NCBI RefSeq assembly: GCF_016808335.1
Contig: NC_053149.1
Coordinates: 17,704,733 to 17,768,732, forward strand
Length of the DNA: 64,000 nucleotides
Direction: 5' to 3'
Origin: Panicum virgatum
Lineage: Eukaryota > Streptophyta > Magnoliopsida > Poales > Poaceae
In this document: in pieces, positions 54,530 through 64,000 of the stretch
Numbering within the stretch: position 1 is the first letter of the stretch
How the letters are laid out: every line of letters starts with the position of its first letter
The notes under the pieces: model-generated
The model's input: only the letters and a program-made list of their open reading frames with translations
Told to the model about the DNA's origin: nothing
Database searches by the model: none
Translations under genes and position numbers: made by a program

Positions 54530-57500
54530 TCAGGGATCGACGGGCTCCTGCTTGAAGTAGGCGGCGACGAAGTCGACGACGTCCTGCACGCCCTCTCGTG
54601 CAGAGGCCTCCGTCTCCGCCACAGGACCATCGAGCACGGGGGCTAGCGAGATGGCCGAGTCGTGGCTCCGAAGGCAGGTCAAGATGTGCTCCGCCACCAT
54701 CCGGATCAGCTCGCAGCCCTCGGCTTCAAGCTGGCCAGCAAGGACCGGCTCCAGGCGCCGGAGCCTATCCGAAGCAGACCTCAGCACTGGAAGGGCGTCA
54801 GCAATCGAAGCTGGCGCCTCTGCCACTTGGATTGGGCTCATTCCAAATGGCACCAGCGCCAAGCTCGCTTCGCCCGCCCAGTTGACGATCCGCTGGGCCC
54901 CCACGCGCTGCTCCTCCTGCAGCTTCCGGACCGCCTCCTGGACCACCTCCTGGACCCAGCTGTCCAGAGCTGCCTTAGCTGTTTCCACCTCGCAGAGCCT
55001 CTCCTCGAGCTCTGCCTTCCTCTTCTCCGCCGACTCCTTCCGCTTCTTGAGGTAGTCGCGCTGGCGCTCAAGCTGTTTTTCCATGCTGGCGGTGAGGGAT
55101 TCCCGCATGTGAAGGGACTTCCTATCGTCCTCCAGCTCCGACTCGGCAATAGCCAGCTTGCTAGCTCTCTCCTCCAGCTGCTTCCGCCATCCAGCAAGGG
55201 TCCCAGAGAGCTCGTCCAGCTCCTGCTTGCGGATCTCAAGACCCTGGCTGCGGGTCTCAAGCTCGGACCGCTGGGCAGCGAGCCGAGTCTCAAGATCGGA
55301 CCGTTGAGCTGTGAAGCTGACCACCTCCAAGGTAAAAGTCTCCTCCCACTACGCCAGGGCTTTTTCCCGGCTTGATACTGCAAGCTCCCGGTCGAACACC
55401 TTCCGAAGGTTGGCTCGGTAGGCCTCTTGGTCGGCTTTGAGCTTGGACCGGGCTTCTGCAGCATGGGAAGCTTCAGCCTTCGTGTGCGCTTCCAGGCAGG
55501 TGTGCCAGTCGGAGAGGCGCTGGCGTTCGCTCTCTAGGGCAGCCCACTCCTGCCGGAAGGCCGCCTCGGCAGAGGAGGTTGCCTCCACTATCGACTGCCG
55601 GACCTGGACCAGCACCTGGGGGAGGGGAGTTGCTTCCTCCTCCGGGGGGCCCCGCAGGAGCTGCCTACCAAGGACCACCTCCAGCTCCTCCTCTGCTACA
55701 GGGTTGGAACTGGAGGTGGGAGCTTCCGACGGAGGCATCAGGACCTCGGTTGCCGTTGTGCTCGCCGTCGCAGCACCTGCCGCCGTCGAGCTCACTGCTG
55801 CCGAATCTGGTGTCGGCACAATCGTCGTCGTAGCCGGGGTCTCGAGGGCCACCGCGTCGGGTGCATCTGCGCCCAGCACTGGCGCATCTGGCACTGGCGC
55901 ACCCACCACCTCATCGGATGCGGCCGCGCTCGACACCGGCGCCTCAGCAGCCGCCGCGTCGGATGCGGCTGTGCCCGACACTGGCGCATCAGCCGTCGCC
56001 GCGTCAGATGCGGCCGCGCCCGACACTGGCGCATCAGCCGCCGCCGCATCGGATTCGGACGCGCCTGACACTGGCGCATCCGCCTCGGCCGCATCGGGCG
56101 CCACTGGGCTCACGGAAGCCGCCGCACCTGCGCTCTCCATACCCGCCGTCGTACCCGCCGTCGTCGCCGAGGCCCCTGTCGCCTGGACCCCTGCTGACGG
56201 ACCAGCGGTAGCGGAAGAACCGCTTGGACGAGGAGCCCTTGCAAAACAAACAGAAGGAGCCTTCAGCACAAAGCGGAGCACCGAGAATAAGGGATGTGGC
56301 CAGAATAGCACTAACCCTGAGACAAGGGGTCTCCAGCATCCGCGGAGGCCCGACGACTTCTTCTGCTGCTGCTGCTGCTGCTCCTGTGGCTGCTGCTGAT
56401 GTTGTTGCTCCCGTGGCTGCCGCTGTTGCTGTTGCTGCCGGGGGAAGGTGTCTCTTGGCGGTGATGGTGGCGGCGCGTCCACCCCGGAGGTCCCGCGATG
56501 GCCGGGGGCCCGGGAGCTGCCCTGACCCCGCGTCCTCGGCGGACCTCTGGCGTTTCGCGGCGGGCTCCCCAACTAGGGTCCCATCGCCCCGCTGCAACCT
56601 GCGCTGGCCCGCATCTCCCGGCGATCCGCCGGAACTGCTCCGGGCCTGGCTGGGACCGCTAGTAGCGGCGCTTCCAGCCACGGCCTGCTTGCCCTTGGCG
56701 GTGGGGCCAGACCCCGCGACATCCGGCACGGCTTGATCCCCGGACACACCAGGGATTCGGATCCCACGGTTCGGGTCGCCTCCGGTCTGGCGTGCGGCCA
56801 GCCCGCCGTCGTCAAGAGTCGGCAGGGTGGCCAACACCGCGGTCCTCAAGCGCGAGTCCTCGCAGAGGGGGATGACGCCCTGGGGAAGGATCATTTGCTC
56901 CGGGATGAAGGCTTCCCCCGTCACCGCCCGCACCAGGACCTCCAGGGCTTCCTAGGTCAGGTCGCTCCCCTCTCCGCGGTGGGTCCTGCTGCAGTCGTTG
57001 AGGCCGGTGAAGCTCCAAGCAGGGCGTGGCCGCTGCTTCAGGGGGGCGATCCGGCGCTTCAAGAAATCTCCGAGCACGTGCAGCGAGGTGAGGCCGCTCT
57101 CCGCCAGCGACCTGATCTTGCCCAGCACAGAGTCGAAATCCGGCTGCAGGGACGGCTTGGCCCTCCAGGATCCATGGTCGGAGGCGGGTCCCTCGGTCGG
57201 CAAGGTGAGGCGCTCGTTGGCTTCGGTGGTGGCGATCACCCAATCCCTGCGCCACTCCTCCCACTTCCCGCCAGTAAGGCCGTGAATCTAAGGCATCGGC
57301 AGGTCGCTCCTTGTCTGAAAGTAATACGCCCCCACCTCATCCTTCGCCCTCCCGGACTTCACCAGTATGAAGAAATGGCGGAAGAGGATGACGCGGGGCC
57401 GCACTCCCACGAACATCTCGCATAGATGGACGAAGATGGACGTCAGGAGGAGGGAGTGGGGTGTGAGGTGCTGAAGATGGAGGCCGAAGTCTTCCAGTAG

Positions 57501-57709
57501 CAACAGCAGGAACGAAGAGATCGGCAGCCCCACGCCGGTGGAAATGTGCGAAGTGAATAGCACAAATTCCCCGCGCGGAGGTTGCCGAGGGGAACCGAGC
57601 CTGCTCGGACCCCCCAGCCAGTCTCCTGCGGGCTCCACCCTAGCAAGCGGCGCACCGTGCTGAGCTCCTCCTCGGTCTGGAAACGACGGGGGTGGCCGAG
57701 GGACGCCAT
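54530..57709 (-). pseudogene. Antisense ORF of the inner gypsy element (putative gypsy type transposon family)
   Basis: Minus strand, starting at ATG 57709 (MASLGHPRRFQTEEELSTVR, RLLGWSPQETG). A frameshift near 57600 leads to the conserved domain GEFVLFTSHISTGVGLPISS, LEDFGLHLQHLTPHSLLL, FVHLCEMFVGVRPRVILF and RHFFILVKSGRAKDEVGAYY, which I associate with Pfam Transposase_28 (putative gypsy type transposon). Stops interrupt at about 57288, 56953 and 55349. The middle is low complexity (Gln and Ala runs, and tandem APVSGAAASDAA-type repeats at 55880-56100), with another frame change between 56080 and 56340. The C-terminus (55330-54530) is a long coiled coil (LAGWRKQLEERASKLAIAES, EKRKAELEERLCEVETAKAA). 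Its function is unknown. Antisense extra ORFs in this position are known from Tat elements of grasses, for example Grande. Confidence 0.8.
55880..56100 (-). repeat. Ala/Ser-rich coding minisatellite in the antisense ORF
   Basis: About five tandem units of 45-48 bp (gactggcgcatcagccgccgc-like on the plus strand), each coding roughly S-D-A-A-A-A-D-A-P-V-S-G on the minus strand. A (CTG)n-type run coding Gln follows at about 56360-56430. Confidence 0.8.
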
Positions 57710-57749
57710 TGCGCTGTGGGGGTGTAGAACAATCTACGCAGATGAGCAA

Positions 57750-58336
57750 GGGGGGAGAAGGTCGAAGGCAAAGGGGCGCAAAGGTTGGAAGGAAGGAGGC
57801 GAATGCGGAAAAGTAACCGCGGTATGCGGTTCTTCCCTTTATAAAGCCTGACCCAACCAGCGCATCCCGGAACCGTCACTGCAACCCAAGCGACCCCGCA
57901 CACCTGGAGTTAACTGCCTAATCTATGACAAAGGGGGCCAGGCCCACCTGTCAGGGAGGGCGGGTAACCACAAAGGTGTGAAAGGGCGGGATCTGGACCG
58001 TCATCCGCGCGCGAAGCGAGGCGGAAGCTGAGCTGACGTGCGCGCATTAAGCGCTGGCGTGACCGGGCTCTTCGGGAACTGCGCTGGTGGTAAATACCCC
58101 GTTTACTCCAGCCGCAACAACGCCGAGTGTCGCACACATGACTAGGGGTACCACTGAGCGTGGGGACCACGAGTCAGTAAGCCGTTGCGATGTGATGAGG
58201 TAACAAAAAACCCGATAAACAGTCAAAGCAGAGCAAGACTCCTGCAGTAAGAGGCTTCAAGTTATGCAAAGCCAAATCGCAGTAGTGGCCCCACCTGCGG
58301 GTTCGTTACCTCTCCCGAGGTGGGCCCGGGGGCCAC
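57750..58336 (+). other. Spacer before the 3' LTR, with polypurine tract
   Basis: Would hold the promoter and 5' leader of the antisense ORF on the minus strand: ttcccttta.taaagcc at about 57832-57846 gives a TATA-like sequence (tttataaagggaa, minus) about 125 bp upstream of its ATG. The polypurine tract gaggtgggcccgggggccac lies at about 58317-58336. Confidence 0.55.
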
Positions 58337-59416
58337 TGTCGGTACCCTGTAGCAGGGATACCCACTTCTACTGCAGCAAGGCAGGACTCGCATAGTCATC
58401 CGCGACTATCGCCATAAGGGGCGGAGCTGCCGGGCCCCACGGGCCAGGCTCCTACCTCACCAGGCCAACGGCCCCGGACCTGTTCCCAGCTCTGGGGCGG
58501 GTCAGGAGACGCCACGTGTCCCAAGAGGAGGGGAAGCTCCGAACCAACGGCCGGGGGCCCGGACCCCCCATAGGGATCCGGGACCTCCCCGCGCCTGTCC
58601 GGACCTCCCGTGCGCATAGAGCCAGCATACCGCCAGGGGAGGTCCGGAGGCTCCACGTGTCCCGCAGGTGGGGGCGCGGGCGCGGGCCTTTCACTGGAAG
58701 ACTCGCCCACCCACCGCATTCAATGCGGGTGGTTGAGGCGTGCTCTGCCACCGCGACACGTGGGGCAGCCTTTGTCAGGCTTCACTGTGGACCTCGTATT
58801 ACCAAGGTACACAGTGTAGCCGCCTGCGCCGCACCCGCGCAGAGCCGTCCACACATTAATTGGATACGACGGCACGGCACTTTTCCATCATGCCGCCTAC
58901 GCCGCAAGCTACGCGGCCCGTTCAGCTACGTGGCTGGCGACGTAGCTAGCTACACCTGGCGCTGTTTCGACAAGACAGCACCTGGACATGCTGAACGGGG
59001 GATTCCAGGAGCAGGAAGGAAATCCAGCGCGAGATCTTCTCCGCCTGTAACGCCATAATGTATGAATAGTACGTTGTTTATACTACATCGTTTGGGTCCA
59101 CCTGTCGGGGACCCAACGGCCATGTACGCGCCTCCCTTGAGATATAAAAGGGAGGCGCTCGCTGTACACAACAGGCTGGCTAGAACACACACAAACGCAC
59201 GCTGGACTCAGCTCCAAGCGGACCCAGACTCAAGCAATACAGCACTCAGTGGACGTAGGGTATTACGCTCCGGCGGCCCGAACCACTCTTAACCTGCTGT
59301 GTTCATCGTGTTCTTGAGCGAGATCGAACTAGGACTAGCTAACCCCCAAGTACTCACCCTCTGGGCTTAGGCGGGTGCCCTTCCGCCACCCGGCTGTGGT
59401 TTGCCACACCACGACA
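58337..59416 (+). repeat. 3' LTR of the inner gypsy element
   Basis: 1,080 bp, TGTCGGTACC...CACGACA, TATA box tataaaa at 59143-59149. Followed by the TSD ATTTG. Confidence 0.93.
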
Positions 59417-59421
59417 ATTTG

Positions 59422-60162
59422 CTTGAGAGTTATCATAAGTCCACTCAATCACTGTCTTTGGTACTACAAAAAACAGACTCTATCGTTGGTGATGCACTGC
59501 AATTGCTGTTCTTATGGTCATCATCTCAAATCCACACGAAATTGAGAAATGCTTGCAATTGTTACTTGGATGGCTGTCATGAGATTGATAACACCACAGC
59601 TGGTGTGTTTGACTGGTGTGTCTCCATGATGGATATATTCAGGCGTAATGGTGCTATGGCTAGCTCTTTCAAAGTGTTTGTTGTACCACCCTTGGTTCAG
59701 TCAATGAAGTGTGCCCTGGCTGTTTGGCAAGCTGGTTTACATTTGTTGGTTGAACTGCAGCAGTGGTCTCCCTTTGTGAATTTTTTCGGTGTTCGGCAAA
59801 CAACAATCTTTTGCATTATACAGCTAAAGGGTATATGTTTGTTGTCCTACAACTGCTACAACACTCAAAGTATCTTAGGGGACTACATTTTTGCATATGC
59901 AAATAAAAAGAACAAGAAGATTGCTCGAGCATTAATGCACAAAAGAGAGGTGTGGCTGATGCACAATAATTCTGATGGTTCTAGTCCTCAATTTGCAAGC
60001 TCTGAAGTTCTACAAATGGGTGCCAACAGTATCAATGTCCTCCATCTTCAGACCAATATCTTGCTCCGACCATCTTTAGAGGGTGCAACTGTTCTCAAGT
60101 CACCAATATCCATGGAACGGCTTGAGGGAAAGCCGCATTTCAATCGGAGGAGAATGTCATGA
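59422..60162 (+). CDS. Outer-element ORF, second part
   Basis: Continues the 45118-46020 frame in register after the TSD, starting LESYHKSTQSLSLVLQKTDS. About 246 codons, ending in TGA eight bases inside the 3' LTR. Features: SSQIHTKLRNACNCYLDGCH, FDWCVSMMDIFRRNG and a basic stretch ANKKNKKIARALMHKRE. No family recognised. The exact frame match on both sides of a 13.4-kb insertion shows the frame was continuous when the gypsy element arrived; it does not by itself prove selection for a protein. Confidence 0.45.
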   Translation, partial: LESYHKSTQSLSLVLQKTDSIVGDALQLLFLWSSSQIHTKLRNACNCYLDGCHEIDNTTAGVFDWCVSMMDIFRRNGAMASSFKVFVVPPLVQSMKCALAVWQAGLHLLVELQQWSPFVNFFGVRQTTIFCIIQLKGICLLSYNCYNTQSILGDYIFAYANKKNKKIARALMHKREVWLMHNNSDGSSPQFASSEVLQMGANSINVLHLQTNILLRPSLEGATVLKSPISMERLEGKPHFNRRRMS

Positions 60163-60424
60163 ACTGGGCTGCCAGATGAGCCCAGTGGGCCGGGAGATGG
60201 AGGCGGTGGAGACCGGCATACAAAAGCAGAGGAGAACCGAAGGGAAATCATCGAACAAACAACAGACCAACCGATCATCCTCTTCCTCTGTCCAAGAACT
60301 TGCTCTGTAGTTTCTTGCTATTCCTCCTAAATCTGTGCTATCTCTAGTCTTGATTCTCTCTTATTCTTCTCCAAATTGTATCAATACTCTTGCTATTCTG
60401 ATTTGGAGGTCTAGAACCATAACA
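60155..60424 (+). repeat. 3' LTR of the outer element
   Basis: 270 bp; carries a ~14-bp segment (around caaaagcagaggagaa) absent from the 5' LTR. Followed by the TSD CATCG. Confidence 0.92.
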
Positions 60425-60429
60425 CATCG

Positions 60430-61384
60430 TCCTGCTCGACCGCCGGCTGCCAGCACCGTCTGGTTGTGAGATCACCTCATCCTCCTCCGATTCCAATCCG
60501 ACCCCCCTCTAGTGTACTGTACGTCTGTACCCCGGCCAGCAGGCCCGACCGACACAAGTCCAGCCGCACCCGCGCGCTGCAAATTCTTTAGCCTTTTACG
60601 ACGACGCATCATCGCATGCCACGGCGTGTGGGGCGAGGTAACCCGGACAGCAATTCCAGCAAATCCCATCTCGCACATGGCATATGCCTCTTACCCGACA
60701 CAAACACACTCGGCGCCGGACAAACAACAGGCACTAGCTTGGCGTGTGGTAGAGTAACAAAGCTGCGTGCACCCGTGATTGCTTGCCTGCACATGATTGC
60801 CAGGATTTAGGAGCTAAAAATTCCTTTTCTTTTCTTCTCCAACTCAACAAACTGGAACAGAGTATCGAACACTGGAAATCGCCGGTTTGCCGCTATGTAC
60901 GAGTGCCAAAAGGAATCAAGCAACAACCATTAGCTTCGTGCATCCCGTAGCCCGGCCTAGCTATCCATGGACGCGCACATGACATGACCCCAAACTCGCA
61001 CGATCAGAACGGCTGATGGGCGCCGGACACTGTTCGTCGCCCAAGGATCGTATCGCATCCTATCAGCATCGCTGGCGGAACATGGACGCCTTAATGCCCT
61101 GCCCCGTTCACAGCTCGTCTCGGCGAAGCAAAGACAAGACGATCCCTGGAGCACGCCTTAATGCGGTTCATCCTTCTTACAAACAAACGCACTGAATTTC
61201 AAGGATTCCATCCAGCTGGTCCAGTTTCTATTTTTTTGTTCCCACCGAGCTGGCGAGCTTCCTCACTCGCTGCGTGCCCGTGTCGGCGCTGATCGAGAGT
61301 GCCAGCGACAGCGTCCTATATACACTGCCTCGCTCATGGATCTGATCACCCTTCGTCCAGCCCGAGCCACCGGGAGCAGAGGGG
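60430..61384 (+). promoter_or_regulatory. Upstream region of the beta-D-xylosidase gene
   Basis: About 955 bp between the LTR element and the start codon. A tcctatatacactg TATA-like box lies at about 61313-61326, some 60 bp before the ATG. The rest is mixed composition with no repeat I recognise. The nearby 3' LTR of the outer element reads towards the gene. Confidence 0.5.
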
Positions 61385-62840
61385 ATGCCTCTTGCCGCAA
61401 TGCCATCGGCATCCTCGTTCCTCTCCCGGTGCCGCCCTACCCTGGCGGTGGCGGTCGCTCTCCTGTGCGCCATTGCCGCCGCCTCTTCCGCGGCCGGCGG
61501 GGGCGCGGGCAGGCGCGGGCCCATCGCCACCGCCGGGAAGAACTACACCAGGGTGTGCGACCCGGCGCGGTTCGCGGCGCTGGGTCTCGACGCGTCGCGC
61601 TTCCGGTACTGCGACGCGTCGCTGCCGTACGCCGACCGGGTGCGCGACCTGGTCGGGCGGATGACGCTGGAGGAGAAGGTGCGCAACCTCGGGGACCAGG
61701 CGGAGGGCGCGCCCCGCGTCGGCCTGCCGCCCTACCGGTGGTGGGGGGAGGCCCTGCACGGCGTCTCCGACGTCGGCCCGGGGGGCACCTGGTTCGGCGA
61801 CGTCGTGCCCGGCGCCACCAGCTTCCCGCTCGTCATCAACGCCGCCGCGGCGTTCAACGAGTCGCTGTGGCGCGCCGTCGGCACCGCGGTGTCCACGGAG
61901 GTCCGGGCCATGTACAACCTCGGCCACGCCGAGCTCACCTACTGGAGCCCCAACATCAACGTGGTGCGCGACCCGCGGTGGGGCCGCGCCAGCGAGACCC
62001 CCGGCGAGGACCCCTTCCTCGTCGGCCGCTACGCCGTCAACTTCGTGCGCGGAATGCAGGACGTCGCCGGCGGCGGCTGCTCCGCCGCCGCCGCGGACCC
62101 GTTCGCGCGGCCCATCAAGGTGTCCAGCTGCTGCAAGCACTTCGCGGCCTACGACGTGGACGCGTGGTTCAAGGCCGACCGCCTCACCTTCGACGCGCAG
62201 GTGCAGGAGCGCGACATGGTCGAGACCTTCGAGCGCCCCTTCGAGATGTGCATCCGCGACGGCGACGCCAGCTGCGTCATGTGCTCCTACAACCGCGTCA
62301 ACGGCATCCCGGCGTGCGCCGACGCGCGCCTCCTGACGGAGACCGTCCGGGAGCAGTGGCAGCTGCACGGGTACATCGTCTCCGACTGCGACTCGGTGCG
62401 CGTCATGGTCCGCGACGCCAAGTGGCTCAACTACACTGGCGTCGAGGCCACCGCCGCCGCCATGAAGGCCGGGCTCGACCTCGACTGCGGCATGTTCTGG
62501 GAGGGCGCCCGGGACTTCTTCACCACCTACGGCGTCGACGCCGTGCGGCAGGGCAAGATCAAGGAGGCCGACGTCGACAACGCGCTCACCAACGTCTACC
62601 TCACCCTCATGCGGCTCGGCTTCTTCGACGGCATGCCGGAGTTCGAGTCCCTCGGCGCCGGCGACGTCTGCAGCAAGGACCACAAGGAGCTGGCTGCCGA
62701 CGCCGCCAGGCAGGGGATGGTCCTCCTCAAGAACGATGCTCGCCGCCTCCCAGTGGACCCCAACAAGATTAAATCCGTGTCGTTGGTTGGCCTGTTGGAG
62801 CACATCAATGCCACGGATGTCATGCTCGGAGACTACCGAG
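61385..62840 (+). CDS. Beta-D-xylosidase (GH3 family, BXL6/7-like), exon 1
   Basis: ATG at 61385 gives a hydrophobic signal peptide (residues about 14-37, LAVAVALLCAIAAASSA), so the enzyme is secreted to the cell wall, where GH3 xylosidases remove terminal xylose (some also arabinose) from xylan side chains. GH3 N-terminal domain: YADRVRDLVGRMTLEEKV, LPPYRWWGEALHGVSDVGPG, ATSFPLVINAAAAFNESLW, YWSPNINVVRDPRWGRASET, PGEDPFLVGRYAVNFVRGMQ, KVSSCCKHFAAYDVDAW, CVMCSYNRVNGIPACAD and the nucleophile motif GYIVSDCDSV (Asp at residue 334). The exon ends DYRG with donor GTAATT. No lesion is seen. An ATG at 61336 is in another frame. A long minus-strand frame across the exon is a GC shadow. Confidence 0.95.
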
Positions 62841-62975
62841 GTAATTTCTTTCAGGAAAACTGACAGTGGTGGTTTTTTACTGTTCCCTGTACCTGACAAA
62901 TAGGCCAAATTTACAGTCGTCAGTGCTGTTACTGTCATCTAGTAAGATTCTTCTTGGTTTTCACATGGAGCACAG

Positions 62976-63389
62976 GTAAGCCTTGCAGAGTTGTGACGCC
63001 GTACAACGCCATAAGGAAGATGGTGAAGGCCACGTACGTGCACGCCTGCGACAACGGGGCCTGCGACACGGCGGGAGGGATGGGCAGAGCCGCCAGGACG
63101 GCGAAGATCGCCGACGCGACCATCGTCATCGCCGGCCTGAACATGAGCGTGGAGAGGGAGAGCAACGACAGGGAGGATCTCCTCCTGCCGTGGAACCAGA
63201 CCGGCTGGATCAATGCCGTCGCCGAGGCCTCCCCGTACCCGATCGTCCTGGTGATCATGTCGGCCGGCGGCGTGGACGTCTCCTTCGCGCAGAACAACCC
63301 GAAGATCGGCGCCATCGTCTGGGCCGGCTACCCCGGCGAGGAAGGCGGCACGGCCATCGCCGACGTCCTCTTCGGCAGACACAATCCAG
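62976..63389 (+). CDS. Beta-D-xylosidase, exon 2
   Basis: The acceptor ...GAGCACAG precedes GKPCRVVTPYNAIRKMVKAT. The exon covers the start of the GH3 C-terminal domain: ACDTAGGMGRAARTAKIADA, TIVIAGLNMSVERESNDRED, LLLPWNQTGWINAVAEASPY, GGVDVSFAQNNPKIGAIVWA and GYPGEEGGTAIADVLFGRHN, with the conserved E-x-x-D-R and P-G-x-x-G-G elements. It ends HNPG at donor GTGCAT. The 135-bp intron before it (62841-62975) and the 85-bp intron after it (63390-63474) are normal GT...AG introns, and the frame is kept across both. Confidence 0.94.
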
Positions 63390-63474
63390 GTGCATACTAA
63401 TTGCGTTACAAATGCACATCGTCTGCATCACTGATGTTTCTTAAACAACTTCGTTCCTGGATCACCACGAACAG

Positions 63475-64000
63475 GGGGGAGGCTGCCCCTGACCTGGTTC
63501 AAGAACGAGTACGTGAACCAGATCCCGATGACGTCCATGGCGCTGCGTCCCGACGCGGCGCGCGGCTACCCCGGCCGGACCTACAAGTTCTACGACGGCC
63601 CGGCGGTGCTCTACCCGTTCGGCCACGGCCTCAGCTACACCAACTTCAGCTACGCGTCGGCCACCACCGGCGCCACGGTCACCATCCCGGTCGGCGCGTG
63701 GGAGCACTGCAAGACGCTCACCTACAAGTCCGGCGCGGCGCCGTCGCCGCCGCCCGCGTGCCCGGCGCTCGACGTCGCCAGGCACAGGTGCGACGAGGCC
63801 GTGAGCTTCGCCGTCACGGTGCGCAACACCGGCGGCGTGGGCGGCGGCCACGTGGTGCCGGTGTACACCGCGCCGCCGGCCGAGGTGGGCGACGCGCCGC
63901 GGAAGCAGCTGGTGGCGTTCCGGCGGGTGTTCGTGCCGGCCGGGGCCGCCGTCGAGGTGCCCTTCGCGCTCAACGTGTGCAGGGACTTGGCGATCGTCGA
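63475..64000 (+). CDS. Beta-D-xylosidase, exon 3 (continues past the window)
   Basis: The acceptor ...CACGAACAG precedes GRLPLTWFKNEYVNQIPMTS. It carries RPDAARGYPGRTYKFYDGPA, VLYPFGHGLSYTNFSYA and the start of the fibronectin type III-like domain (VSFAVTVRNTGGVGGGHVVP, RKQLVAFRRVFVPAG). The frame is open to base 64000. The total so far is about 800 residues with the end still missing, in the normal range for plant beta-xylosidases. This is the one apparently functional host gene in the window. Confidence 0.94.

Larger units (their letters stand above)
46021..59416 (+). mobile_element. Ty3/gypsy retrotransposon, Tat-like, complete but mutated, with antisense ORF
   Basis: LTRs 46021-47099 and 58337-59416, TSD ATTTG at 46016-46020 and 59417-59421. 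Internal order: primer site, gag, protease, reverse transcriptase, RNase H, second RNase H, integrase (47158-53010, +), a subrepeat region (53100-54430), then a long minus-strand ORF (57709-54530) and the polypurine tract. Two RNase H domains, no chromodomain and an antisense extra ORF near the 3' LTR are features reported for Tat-lineage elements of grasses. Several stops and shifts make this copy non-autonomous. Confidence 0.93.
43600..60424 (+). mobile_element. Complete non-autonomous LTR retrotransposon hosting a gypsy element
   Basis: LTRs at 43600-43855 and 60155-60424, both TGTCATGAAC...CCATAACA, with perfect TSD CATCG (43595-43599 and 60425-60429). attggtaatcagagcc follows the left LTR, a copia-type Met-tRNA primer site, and cggaggagaa precedes the right LTR as polypurine tract. 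The internal part (43856-46020 plus 59422-60154, about 2.9 kb) has no recognisable protease, reverse transcriptase or integrase, so it depends on other elements. It is split by the gypsy element at 46021-59416. Confidence 0.92.

Noticed and set aside
56230..56340. A small intron in the antisense ORF explaining the frame change
   Set aside because: The best candidate (gttagt...ttgcaag, 78 nt) is a multiple of three and would not change frame, so an indel is more likely.
55437..56399. 320-codon plus-strand ORF opposite the antisense ORF
   Set aside because: Reverse of the minisatellite-bearing antisense frame; Ala/Thr/Ser repeats only.
61336..62772. 478-codon plus-strand ORF overlapping beta-xylosidase in another frame
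   Set aside because: Arg-rich out-of-frame translation; the 61385 frame carries all GH3 motifs.
61346..62938. 530-codon minus-strand ORF across beta-xylosidase exon 1
   Set aside because: GC shadow of a well-supported GH3 exon; it also crosses the splice donor.

Overview
This window is plant nuclear DNA, almost certainly from a grass (Poaceae). The signs are GC-rich first exons, spliced genes with GT...AG introns, grass-type Ty3/gypsy (Tat-lineage) and Ty1/copia elements, hAT and MITE insertions, and recognisable plant genes: RDR6-like, RPN12, an F-box gene and a beta-D-xylosidase. Nothing looks bacterial, and no tRNA, rRNA or CRISPR was seen. The genus cannot be fixed from sequence alone; a panicoid grass is a guess.

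Layout. (1) 1-4.2 kb: the end of a Ty1/copia element and its LTR run into the 3' half of an RDR6-like RNA-dependent RNA polymerase (copy A, two exons). (2) 4.3-12.8 kb: a decayed Ty1/copia element carrying a non-autonomous hAT element, a 3.4-kb solo LTR with perfect target-site duplication (TSD), a Mutator-like MITE and a truncated LINE. (3) 13.25-19.2 kb: a second, tandem RDR6-like gene (copy B), frameshifted, cut by a LINE and lacking its catalytic centre. (4) 19.2-22.3 kb: MITEs, a GC-rich minus-strand retroelement and a minus-strand pseudogene of proteasome subunit RPN12. (5) 22.26-34.73 kb: a minus-strand Tat-type Ty3/gypsy element that cuts RPN12. Its coding region is studded with GACCGGTC palindromes, and its 5' LTR is split by a hAT transposon that itself holds a solo LTR. 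(6) 34.7-43.6 kb: LTR relics, a minus-strand F-box pseudogene, a LINE tail, a retroelement with a 14-bp TSD and another MITE. (7) 43.60-60.42 kb: a complete non-autonomous LTR element (TSD CATCG), split by a complete Tat-type gypsy element (46.02-59.42 kb, TSD ATTTG) that carries a long antisense ORF. (8) 61.385 kb to the window end: a beta-D-xylosidase gene, the only gene that looks intact, cut off by the window edge.

Nested insertions give a relative order of events. Removing the inner gypsy element joins two outer-element reading frames in register. The hAT element, the 3.4-kb solo LTR and the GC-rich retroelement are each younger than their host sequence. The most interesting points are the two RDR6-like copies broken at complementary places, the element-specific GACCGGTC palindromes, the antisense ORF in the inner gypsy element, and the unrecognised reading frame of the outer element with its in-frame 159-codon repeat.
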